Assembly (NCBI GenBank): GCA_050946835.1
Contig: JBMNVN010000013.1
Location: 1 to 18,037 of the forward strand
Length of the DNA: 18,037 bases
Direction of reading: 5' to 3'
Source of the DNA: UBA1447 sp002329225
GTDB taxonomy: Bacteria; Bacillota; Clostridia; Oscillospirales; Acutalibacteraceae
The position numbers were made by a program, and so were the translations under genes. Numbering within the stretch: the first letter of the stretch is position 1; each line of letters starts with the position of its first letter. Below, piece after piece: positions 7,687 through 14,697 of this stretch. Below the pieces are notes generated by a model. It was not told the origin of the DNA, searched no databases, and saw only the letters and a list, made by a program, of their open reading frames with translations.

Positions 7687-8964
7687 ATGGCAATTTTAGA
7701 GGTCATTAAATACGAAGGTGATAATCATACTTTCGTATGGAAACATCCCGCTGAAGATTTCAGCACGCAATCCCAACTCATCGTTCATCAGTCACAGGAA
7801 GCCATCTTTTATGCCAACGGGCAGGCGCTCGACCTGTTCGGCCCGGGCCGCTATACCCTGCAGACGCAAGTTATTCCGCTTATCAGGCGTCTGTTCAATC
7901 TGCCCTTTGGCGGGGAAAGCCCTTTTCATGCCGAGGTATATTTTATCAACAAAACCGAGCAAATGGCAATCAAGTGGGGCACGGACAGCAAGGTGGAGTA
8001 CATTGAGCCAACCTACCAGTTCCCTGTTAAAATCGGCGCAAGCGGTGAAATGAGCCTGCGTATTCAGGATGCAAGAAAACTGCTGGTGAAGATTGTCGGT
8101 ACGGAAAGCGTCCTCGGTCAGGAGAAACTGGTAGCTAATTTCCGGGCCTTTTTGACAATGCGGATTAAGACCTATCTTGCCTCAACAATTAAAGAACGTA
8201 AAATCAGCATTTTTGAAATTGACGAACACCTCACCGAATTATCCGACACGCTGAAAAATCAGCTGGACACCGATTTTGACGACTACGGTGTTGCTCTTGA
8301 GAAGTTCATGGTTACAACCATCCTGAAACCTGACGGTGAACCGGGTTACGAGCGCATAAAACAGTTGCATCTTCGTCAGTATGCCGATGTTACCGAAGCA
8401 CAGCTACGGCAAAAAATCGGCGTTATCGACCAGACTACCGAAGCGCAAAAAACAATCATTGAAGCACAGGGCATTGCGCAGAAGAGGCAGATTGAGGGCT
8501 ATACCTACCAGCAGGAAAGAGCCTACGATGTTGCCGAAAAAATAGGCGAAAACGAAGGCATCGGCAACTTCAGCAGCGCCGGTATAGGTATCGGAATGAT
8601 GGCGGGGATTGCAACGCCTGTCGGCGGCGTGGTCGGCGGAGTTCTCAACGATGCTCTTAGCCCCATTTCTCCCCAAAAGGCCGGAGACGGTGCCGTAAAC
8701 CCCGAAGCGGGTGCGGGCGGCCTTTTTGTGGATCCGGCTGCCGTTTCCGCACAGGAAGGCGGACTTGGTACGGCGGGTGAGGCTGAAAACACTCCTGCTG
8801 TTGCCGCTTTCTGCGAAAATTGCGGTGCGGCTCTTGATCCCGGTTCCTCTTTCTGCGAAGAATGCGGGGAAGCTGTTGCGGCAAAACCCGCTTGCAGCAA
8901 GTGCGGATTTACTTTTATAAAACCGGGCAAATTCTGCCCGAAATGTGGAACAAAGAGGGTGTAG
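7687..8964 (+). CDS. SPFH-domain (virion-core-protein-like, YdjI family) protein with two C-terminal zinc ribbons
   Basis: Residues 1 to about 270 match the SPFH/prohibitin-like family often annotated as virion core protein: MAILEVIKYEGDN, FVWKHPAEDF, QSQEAIFYANGQALDLFGPG, and a charged helical stretch near 240-290. A glycine-rich, weakly hydrophobic segment (about 295-325) and an Ala/Gly/Pro-rich linker follow. Two zinc ribbons end the protein: CENCG with CEECG, and CSKCG with CPKCG. SPFH proteins oligomerise as membrane-associated scaffolds; this one has no clear N-terminal membrane anchor. An ATG at 7678 is in frame but sits directly on the AAAGG site. The ATG at 7687 is correctly spaced and matches family starts, so I use it (425 residues). 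The next gene begins 2 bases after the stop, indicating an operon. Confidence 0.88.
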   Translation: MAILEVIKYEGDNHTFVWKHPAEDFSTQSQLIVHQSQEAIFYANGQALDLFGPGRYTLQTQVIPLIRRLFNLPFGGESPFHAEVYFINKTEQMAIKWGTDSKVEYIEPTYQFPVKIGASGEMSLRIQDARKLLVKIVGTESVLGQEKLVANFRAFLTMRIKTYLASTIKERKISIFEIDEHLTELSDTLKNQLDTDFDDYGVALEKFMVTTILKPDGEPGYERIKQLHLRQYADVTEAQLRQKIGVIDQTTEAQKTIIEAQGIAQKRQIEGYTYQQERAYDVAEKIGENEGIGNFSSAGIGIGMMAGIATPVGGVVGGVLNDALSPISPQKAGDGAVNPEAGAGGLFVDPAAVSAQEGGLGTAGEAENTPAVAAFCENCGAALDPGSSFCEECGEAVAAKPACSKCGFTFIKPGKFCPKCGTKRV

Positions 8965-8966
8965 TA

Positions 8967-9656
8967 ATGAAAATTAATAAAACAACTGTTCTGATGCTTT
9001 CGGCATGGGCCGCTGTAGTGGGGATGTTTAACATCATCATATTTGCCGTATTTGATAACAGGGGTGAAAACTTCTGGCTGGCTTACTGCTTTACAATGCT
9101 GGCTTTTGTTATTCAGATCGGCGCCTATTATATCGCTTACTCAAAAAAGATAAGCGGCACCGAATTAACCGGCTATCCGATTACTTTCCTGAGCATTATC
9201 TATTTGTTGATTCAATCCGCTGTTTCTCTTATCTTTATGTCAAAGATTGATGTGCAGACAAAAACGGTGGTTATTATCAATACTCTTATTCTTGGCACAT
9301 ATATCCTGCTGCTTATCCTGAGCGTCATCGGTAAAGATGCCGTACTTGACCGGGAGGCGAAGACAAAATCCAAAACATTTTTCATCAATTCCACTCTTAT
9401 TGATATTGAGAGTTTGGCGAACAAAACCGCCGACCCGGCTCTGAAAAAGCAACTGACGGCCCTTGCTGATGTACTGCGCTACAGTGACCCGATGAGCAGC
9501 GATTCTTTAGCCCCAATCGAAAGTGCCATTGCAGCGGGAGCGGCTGACCTCGGCAATGCCGTCAACAGCGGCGATGTTGACGCGGCGTTGGAAAAATGCA
9601 AGTCGATGGAGTTGCTGATTGTTGAGCGCAACAAAAAGTGTCAACTGCTGAAATAA
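8967..9656 (+). CDS. Four-helix membrane protein with cytoplasmic helical tail, function unknown
   Basis: I do not recognise the family. The 229 residues show four hydrophobic segments at about 8-28, 36-58, 70-91 and 100-122, each long enough to cross the membrane. A tail of about 105 residues follows, mostly predicted helical and rich in Ala, Leu, Asp and Lys, without cysteines forming an obvious metal site. The frame stays open back to 8862 inside the SPFH gene, but AGAGGG lies 7 bases before the ATG at 8967, so that start is chosen. Tight coupling to the SPFH gene (2-base gap) suggests the two products work together at the membrane. The last codons of this gene recur at 11805-11827 after the first TIR gene, a duplication scar. 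Confidence 0.8.
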   Translation: MKINKTTVLMLSAWAAVVGMFNIIIFAVFDNRGENFWLAYCFTMLAFVIQIGAYYIAYSKKISGTELTGYPITFLSIIYLLIQSAVSLIFMSKIDVQTKTVVIINTLILGTYILLLILSVIGKDAVLDREAKTKSKTFFINSTLIDIESLANKTADPALKKQLTALADVLRYSDPMSSDSLAPIESAIAAGAADLGNAVNSGDVDAALEKCKSMELLIVERNKKCQLLK

Positions 9657-9913
9657 CGCCAACACCGGTCTTTTGTGATGAATTCCGGTAATTGATCAGG
9701 GACAAAAACAACCGCAGTAAAGCGGTGAAACAGATGTTGCCGCTTATTTGCATATATAAGGGGACTTTTTTAAGGCCTCTCGGATTCCGTTAACATATTT
9801 AAGCAACTTACTCATTTATTTTTTATTTTGGAGGGCTGATAATGCTGTTCTTAAAATGTAAAATGTGCGGCGGAGATTTGGAAGTCAACGAAAAAATGAC
9901 AGTGGGCATCTGC
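9634..9913 (+). repeat. Direct repeat, copy A: 4TM gene tail, leader and TIR gene N-terminus
   Basis: This 280-base block matches 11805-12084 at a constant offset of 2171 with five substitutions (9718, 9727, 9734, 9845, 9848) and no gaps by eye. It includes the last codons and stop of the four-helix membrane gene, the whole 185-base leader, and the first 24 codons of the TIR gene including the first CxxC of the zinc ribbon. Identity drops sharply after 9913. Confidence 0.95.
9711..9771 (+). promoter_or_regulatory. Candidate attenuator/leader RNA upstream of the first TIR gene
   Basis: Three overlapping stems exclude each other. H1 is ACCGC (9711-9715) with GCGGT (9722-9726). H2 is AAGCGG (9720-9725) with CCGCTT (9740-9745). 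H3 is CCGCTTAT (9740-9747) with ATAAGGGG (9756-9763), with one mismatch, and is followed by a T6 run (9766-9771), so it resembles a weak intrinsic terminator. H1 would free H3 (off); H2 would block H3 (on). This is the logic of an attenuator. Alternatively H3 simply ends the upstream SPFH transcript. No known riboswitch class is recognised. Stems are short, so the folding is a hypothesis. Confidence 0.45.
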
Positions 9914-10798
9914 AGTTCTTGCGGTACTCAGCAGACTCTGCCGCGTATCAGCGGCGAACGCCGTGCAAACCTGTATGACCGCGCCAACCATTTCCGTCGT
10001 GCCGGCGAGTTTGACAAGGCTGAAGCGGTATATGAACAGATCCTCTCTGAGGATACGACCGATGCCGAAGCTTATTGGTCCCTGGTGCTTTGCGAATACG
10101 GCGTTGAATATGTGGAAGATCCGAAAACGCACAACATGGTGCCTACATGTAGCCGCACGCAGTATACATCTATATATGCAAATGAGAATTATAAACGATC
10201 GCTTGAATATGCCGATGCAAGTGCAAAAATCATCTATCAGGCGCAAGCGTCTTTAATTGACGAGATTCAAAAGGGTATTCTTGCAGTTTCTGCTAACGAG
10301 CCGCCCTTTGATGTTTTTATCTGTTATAAAGAAACGGACGAAAATGGTAAGCGAACGCCGGACAGCGTTTTGGCGCAGGACTTGTATTATCAGCTGACGC
10401 AGGAGGGTTTCAGGGTTTTCTTCGCACGAATCACACTCGAAGAAAAGCTCGGCAGCGCTTATGAACCGTATATTTTTGCGGCATTGAATTCATCCAAAGT
10501 CATGGTCGTTATCGGTACAAAGCCCGAGCATTTCAACGCTCCATGGGTGCGGAATGAATGGTTCCGCTACCTCAAACTCATTAAGTCGGGTGCGAAAAAG
10601 ACACTTATCCCCGCCTATAAGGATATGGATGCCTACGATTTGCCCGAAGAGTTTTCCAATCTCCAGGCACAGGATATGTCACGGCTCGGTTTTATGCAGG
10701 ATTTAATCCGCGGCATTAAAAAATCATTGCTGCCGTACCTGCGGCCACGCCGGGTTCGTTTTATCAAGCGCCCCAGCACCCGGCACCCGTTACCATAA
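9842..10798 (+). CDS. Zinc-ribbon/TIR-domain protein 1, N-terminal (signalling) half of a frameshifted gene
   Basis: In order: a zinc ribbon (C6xxC9 and C24xxC27); a TPR-like helical segment (about 40-90); a conserved YVEDPxxHxMxPTC region (about 90-104); and a TIR domain from about 156 to 293 beginning FDVFICYKE. Aligned by eye with SARM1 and other TIR NADases, the catalytic glutamate is E208 in SAYEPYIFAAL, so NAD+ cleavage is plausible. GGAGG lies 7 bases before the ATG. The last 24 residues (295-318) are an out-of-frame tail. Reading shifts at an A6 run (10718-10723); restoring one base continues as a Pro/Ala-rich linker into the membrane and ectodomain half at 10804-11787. The full product would be about 648 residues. 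It is a paralogue of the second TIR gene, with roughly four-fifths identity in the TIR domain. Confidence 0.88.
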   Translation: MLFLKCKMCGGDLEVNEKMTVGICSSCGTQQTLPRISGERRANLYDRANHFRRAGEFDKAEAVYEQILSEDTTDAEAYWSLVLCEYGVEYVEDPKTHNMVPTCSRTQYTSIYANENYKRSLEYADASAKIIYQAQASLIDEIQKGILAVSANEPPFDVFICYKETDENGKRTPDSVLAQDLYYQLTQEGFRVFFARITLEEKLGSAYEPYIFAALNSSKVMVVIGTKPEHFNAPWVRNEWFRYLKLIKSGAKKTLIPAYKDMDAYDLPEEFSNLQAQDMSRLGFMQDLIRGIKKSLLPYLRPRRVRFIKRPSTRHPLP

Positions 10799-10803
10799 AG
10801 CCT

Positions 10804-11787
10804 GTGTCGCCTCCTTTTACACCTTATTCAAAAACGGTCAGCAAGCCCCCGGTTACCATACCGCCCAAAATCAAACGCAAACTGCCTCTGATCATCGGCG
10901 TCTCGGCGGTTGCCTTTGTAGTTCTGATTTCACTTTCCGCCCTAATTGACAGTATAAGAGACGCCCGTGATTCTTATAATTATTTGACGAGGACTGAAGC
11001 GTATTATTTCAACACCACTTACGATGGTGGCTATAATGATTACACCACCAAGCAGATTACAACCAGGTATGAGCCGGGCGAAACCAATCCTCCTGCGTCC
11101 TTCAAAATATCGGGAAAGAAAGCAACCATACCCTTCGAGAATCCTACCGTTAGCATTGAATCCGGGGCATCCTCTGACATTCCTTATGGCAAGGGTAAAA
11201 TAATCGTTCAGTTACTTGGCGGCGGTTCGCCGCTGACGGGTAAAGGCATCGGAGTTTATACTGCTGTGCTTAATATTGCAGGTCAATGGGCAATAGAGAA
11301 ATCCAGCTATGGTGAGCAAACGGATGAATCCGGATTTATTTCCTCAGATTTTGATCCAGGCAATTACGCCATTACGCTTGGAAATGAGGAGGTCTTCGGT
11401 ACCTATGGGATAATTGGCAAAGAGAACAACCGTGACAAGCAGCTGATACCTGTTACGGTTGAAAGCGGCAAAGCTGTTGTGGTCACCATATCACTGGCGC
11501 GGCTGGATGTCGGCGTTTTGTCGCTTGACGGTAAATCGGCAATTTCCGGCAGAGGCGTGTGCGTTTATCCGCAAAGCGCAGATATTGCCGGGAATCCAAT
11601 TCCGATGGACGGGTTCGGTAACGAATTTATCCAATCGACTGCCGCAGGCATATCGGTATGGTATCTCGGCGCCGGCACATATACCGCAAAGTGCTATGAT
11701 TCTTCAATCAAAGATTTCAGTTATAAGTACGATATTAAAATCACAGCAGGCGCAAAGACCGAAATAACATTCAAAATAGCAGACTAA
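10804..11787 (+). CDS. Membrane helix and extracytoplasmic beta-domain half of frameshifted TIR protein 1
   Basis: The listed start is a GTG with no ribosome site, so this is most likely not an independent gene. The same frame runs open upstream from 10723 and encodes a Pro/Ala-rich linker that joins the TIR frame. Its own contents: linker (1-21), basic KIKRK then one transmembrane helix (about 27-48, N-terminus inside by charge), and about 270 extracytoplasmic residues. These hold two tandem units with the patterns GKGIGVYTAVLNIAG... and GRGVCVYPQSADIAG..., each ending in a GxY and a VTVESG or KITAGA strand motif. They resemble carboxypeptidase-regulatory or Cna-B-like (prealbumin fold) beta domains. 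No cell-wall anchor is seen. It ends shortly before the second repeat copy. Confidence 0.7.
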   Translation: MSPPFTPYSKTVSKPPVTIPPKIKRKLPLIIGVSAVAFVVLISLSALIDSIRDARDSYNYLTRTEAYYFNTTYDGGYNDYTTKQITTRYEPGETNPPASFKISGKKATIPFENPTVSIESGASSDIPYGKGKIIVQLLGGGSPLTGKGIGVYTAVLNIAGQWAIEKSSYGEQTDESGFISSDFDPGNYAITLGNEEVFGTYGIIGKENNRDKQLIPVTVESGKAVVVTISLARLDVGVLSLDGKSAISGRGVCVYPQSADIAGNPIPMDGFGNEFIQSTAAGISVWYLGAGTYTAKCYDSSIKDFSYKYDIKITAGAKTEITFKIAD

Positions 11788-11804
11788 TATGACGACTTAG
11801 CAGG

Positions 11805-12084
11805 AAAAGTGTCAACTGCTGAAATAACGCCAACACCGGTCTTTTGTGATGAATTCCGGTAATTGATCAGGGACAAAAACAACCGCAGCAAAGCGGTAAA
11901 ACAGGTGTTGCCGCTTATTTGCATATATAAGGGGACTTTTTTAAGGCCTCTCGGATTCCGTTAACATATTTAAGCAACTTACTCATTTATTTTTTATTTT
12001 GGAGGGCTGATAATGATGGTCTTAAAATGTAAAATGTGCGGCGGAGATTTGGAAGTCAACGAAAAAATGACAGTGGGCATCTGC
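11805..12084 (+). repeat. Direct repeat, copy B: duplicated leader and TIR gene N-terminus
   Basis: Near-identical partner of 9634-9913. It begins 17 bases after the stop of the first TIR frame, with 23 bases (11805-11827) that are the 3' end of the four-helix membrane gene including its TAA. That fragment is meaningless here and marks the block as a duplication copy. The block carries the leader and the first 24 codons of the second TIR gene. Confidence 0.95.
11882..11942 (+). promoter_or_regulatory. Candidate attenuator/leader RNA upstream of the second TIR gene
   Basis: Same three mutually exclusive stems as in the first leader (11882-11886 with 11893-11897; 11891-11896 with 11911-11916; 11911-11918 with 11927-11934) and a T6 run at 11937-11942. 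The three substitutions between copies all lie in loops, leaving every stem intact. With only three changes this is suggestive rather than proof of a conserved RNA fold. Placed after the first TIR gene, the last stem could also act as its terminator. Confidence 0.45.
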
Positions 12085-14487
12085 GGCTTTTGCGGTACGC
12101 AGCAAACGTTGCCTCAGCTTGACGACGAGCGGCGAACCAATCTTTATAATCGCGCCAACCACTATCGCCGTATGAATGATTTTGACAAAGCTATGGGTAT
12201 TTATGAGGCAATTCTCAATGAAAATGATGCGGATGCGGAGGCGCACTGGGGTGTCGTGCTTGCCCGTTTCGGTATTGAGTATGTGGAGGATCCGCAGTCA
12301 CATGAGATGCTACCCACCTGTCACCGTGTCCAGTCAGCTTCCGTGTTATCGGATCCGGACTATCTGGCGGCTGTTCAGTTTGCGCCCGACTCTGAAGCCG
12401 GGCAGATGTACCGCGAACAGGCGCAGCGTATCGCCGATATACAAAAGCAGATACTCGCTGTCTCAGAGAAAGAGGATCCTTACGATGTTTTTATATGTTA
12501 CAAAGAGACGGGGGAGGACGGTTCACGCACTCGTGACAGTGCCCTTGCACAGGATATCTATTATCAGCTTACCCAAGAGGGTTTCAGAGTTTTCTTTGCC
12601 CGAATAACACTTGAGGATAAACTTGGCGTTTCCTATGAGCCCTATATTTTTGCCGCATTGAATTCTGCCAAGGTTATGGTTGTCGTTGGCACAAAGCCGG
12701 AGAATTTTAACAGCATCTGGGTTCGTAACGAGTGGAGCAGGTATCTTTCTTTAATAAGTAGCGGTGCGAAAAAAACATTGATTCCGGCCTATCGTGACAT
12801 GGATCCCTACGATTTGCCGGATGAGTTTGCCAACCTTCAGGCTTTGGATATGGGCAAGATCGGGTTTGCGCAAGATTTAATCCGCGGCATCAAGAAGGTT
12901 ATCACCGGTGATGGTGACGGTCAGGTGCAGACGTCCGCAGGCACAGCAGCTGATCAGGTTGCACCACTTCTTAAAAGGGCTTTTATCTGTTTGGAGGATG
13001 GCTATTGGGAGAAGGCGGACGACTTACTCGAACAGGTGCTGAATTATGAGCCGGAAAATGCAAAGGCATATATCGGCAAACTGATGGCCTCTATGAAAAT
13101 CAAAAAAGAAGAGGAGTTATCAAAGGCACAATACCCATTGACGGAAAATCCGCTATTCATCCGTGCAATCGGTTTTGCGGATGAAGGTTATAAGGCACAG
13201 CTTACGGCCTATAATGTTGTGATTCTGGAACGAAAGGAGCAGGAGAAAGCTGCGCTTCTGGAACGAGAGGAACAGGAGAAAAAGGCCTCAGTTTATAATC
13301 AGGCATTGAGCGCTATGAACAGCTCTACCGACGAATCAAATTATCTTGTAGCAGCCCGGTTATTTAAAACAATCCCACAGTATAAGGATGCCGACGATTT
13401 GGCGGTAAAGTGCGAAACACTTGCTCAAGAAGCCAAAAGACGTAGAAAAAAAGTCCTGAAAATTCTGGCAATCGTCGTACCGCCTACGGTGCTGGTGATA
13501 ATATTTCTGATTCTGTTGAATAGTGTGATTGTGCCTTCTTATCGGTATAACAAGGCGGCTGAATTGCTTGCAAACGAGGAATATGACGCTGCGAATCTGG
13601 CCTTTAAATCGCTGGGTAGCTTTAGAGACAGCGGCAAAAAAGCGGCAGAAAGTCTGCTTCAGAAAGCACAGGGATTTAAAGATGCCGGAGAGCACGAAAA
13701 AGCTTTCGCTATTTATGAAGAAGTGTTCGATTATTATTACGAAATCTCTCGTGAAAAGACACGCTCATTTTCAGATGACGATTACGAAGCCGCTAAATAC
13801 AACATCGCTTTGGAATATATGGACTTAAAGTATTACGAAGAAGCAGCGGAGGTTTTTTACTATCTTTATTCGTATAAAGACAGCAAGAGTCTCAGAACCC
13901 AATGCATGTATGAAGCAGCAAGTGAGCATATGAAAAATAAAGCTTATAGCGAAGCCGTAAAACAATATTCCGCACTGGGTAATTATAAAGACAGTGCAAA
14001 GCAGCGGCAGGAGGCGATGTATCTCTACGCTCTTTCCCATAAACAATCCCATAATGTTAAGACGGTCTCTTATCTGTTAACATTAACTTATGAAGGTTAT
14101 AAAGATAGCGAAGCCGTTTATCGCAGTCTGAATAAGTGGTCAGACAAATGGTCGACGAATGTTGTTGTTAATAAAGATACCGATGACAAAACAACAGATA
14201 TGAGCACAATAGTGTGCGGAAATTATGTTGTTTTTCATGTCAAGTTATCGGGAGGTTCTTACGGAGAAAGCATTCGTATTAAGAGGAGATTTTATTGGGA
14301 TGACGGTACTGCGACTACCCCGAAAGTGACGGATTTTGAAGTTGAATCCGGCGGTGGTTGTTATTTTGGTTGGTATGAGGGAAATACTCTAAACTATAAG
14401 GGGATTGTGTCAATAGAATTAAGCGCACCCTCCGGTGAGATTATCGGCTATAAATCGGTAAGAATAGTTCCTGCCGGAAACTCCTAA
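12013..14487 (+). CDS. Zinc-ribbon/TIR-domain transmembrane protein 2 with YKDS-repeat ectodomain
   Basis: 824 residues, intact. In order: zinc ribbon (C6xxC9, C24xxC27); TPR-like segment (about 40-90); TIR domain about 157-294 starting YDVFICYKE, with putative NADase glutamate E209 in SYEPYIFAAL; further cytoplasmic helical repeats (about 315-470) including a Lys/Glu-rich coiled stretch near 405-425 and QYKDADDL; basic KRRRKK; one membrane helix (about 482-505); then outside helical repeats with recurring FRDS/YKDS motifs (537, 621, 658, 696) and a C-terminal beta-rich domain (about 715-824). Charge distribution puts the TIR end inside. GGAGG is 7 bases before the first of two ATGs. Head and leader match the first TIR gene; the outside half is unrelated to it. 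A membrane receptor or stress sensor signalling through NAD+ cleavage is inferred. Confidence 0.9.
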   Translation: MMVLKCKMCGGDLEVNEKMTVGICGFCGTQQTLPQLDDERRTNLYNRANHYRRMNDFDKAMGIYEAILNENDADAEAHWGVVLARFGIEYVEDPQSHEMLPTCHRVQSASVLSDPDYLAAVQFAPDSEAGQMYREQAQRIADIQKQILAVSEKEDPYDVFICYKETGEDGSRTRDSALAQDIYYQLTQEGFRVFFARITLEDKLGVSYEPYIFAALNSAKVMVVVGTKPENFNSIWVRNEWSRYLSLISSGAKKTLIPAYRDMDPYDLPDEFANLQALDMGKIGFAQDLIRGIKKVITGDGDGQVQTSAGTAADQVAPLLKRAFICLEDGYWEKADDLLEQVLNYEPENAKAYIGKLMASMKIKKEEELSKAQYPLTENPLFIRAIGFADEGYKAQLTAYNVVILERKEQEKAALLEREEQEKKASVYNQALSAMNSSTDESNYLVAARLFKTIPQYKDADDLAVKCETLAQEAKRRRKKVLKILAIVVPPTVLVIIFLILLNSVIVPSYRYNKAAELLANEEYDAANLAFKSLGSFRDSGKKAAESLLQKAQGFKDAGEHEKAFAIYEEVFDYYYEISREKTRSFSDDDYEAAKYNIALEYMDLKYYEEAAEVFYYLYSYKDSKSLRTQCMYEAASEHMKNKAYSEAVKQYSALGNYKDSAKQRQEAMYLYALSHKQSHNVKTVSYLLTLTYEGYKDSEAVYRSLNKWSDKWSTNVVVNKDTDDKTTDMSTIVCGNYVVFHVKLSGGSYGESIRIKRRFYWDDGTATTPKVTDFEVESGGGCYFGWYEGNTLNYKGIVSIELSAPSGEIIGYKSVRIVPAGNS

Positions 14488-14529
14488 AAAGCGGGAAAGA
14501 TAGAACAAAAAAACGAAAGGAGTCTTCTT

Positions 14530-14676
14530 ATGCCGTTCGTACTTGCCAAATGCACCAATTGCGGTGCCAATCTGGAGGTGGATGCCTCTAAAGAAGCCGC
14601 TGTCTGCCCGTCCTGCGGGTCGGCTTTTGTGGTGGAAAAAGCGATTAACAATTACACCGTCAGCCGAACTCAGTAA
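14530..14676 (+). CDS. 48-residue single zinc-ribbon protein
   Basis: A small gene with an excellent AAAGGAG site 7 bases before the ATG. It encodes 48 residues with one four-cysteine zinc ribbon: CTNCG at residues 8-12 and CPSCG at 26-30. The ribbon ends FVVEKAINNY and is followed by a short polar tail. The ribbon with that ending resembles the N-terminus of longer zinc-ribbon proteins in Bacillota, so this may be a short form or a relic that lost its C-terminal part; the downstream gene starts only 21 bases later. It sits between the second TIR gene (42-base gap) and the ATPase, in the same direction. Likely an adaptor or partner-binding module; no catalytic residues are seen. Confidence 0.8.
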   Translation: MPFVLAKCTNCGANLEVDASKEAAVCPSCGSAFVVEKAINNYTVSRTQ

Positions 14677-14697
14677 AGTCCGTTTGGAGGTCAGGTA

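Noticed and set aside
8862..8966. Upstream extension of the four-helix membrane protein into the SPFH gene
   Set aside because: It overlaps zinc-ribbon codons of the SPFH gene in another frame; the ATG at 8967 has a properly spaced AGAGGG site.
9790..9820. TTAACA with a T-rich -10 (TTTATT, 19-base gap) as a promoter directly before the first TIR gene
   Set aside because: Spacing is too long and the -10 match is poor; it cannot be excluded, but I cannot support it as a feature.
10804..10806. GTG as an independent start for the ectodomain frame
   Set aside because: No ribosome site precedes it, and the frame is open upstream to 10723 with a linker that continues the TIR protein; a frameshift explains it better.
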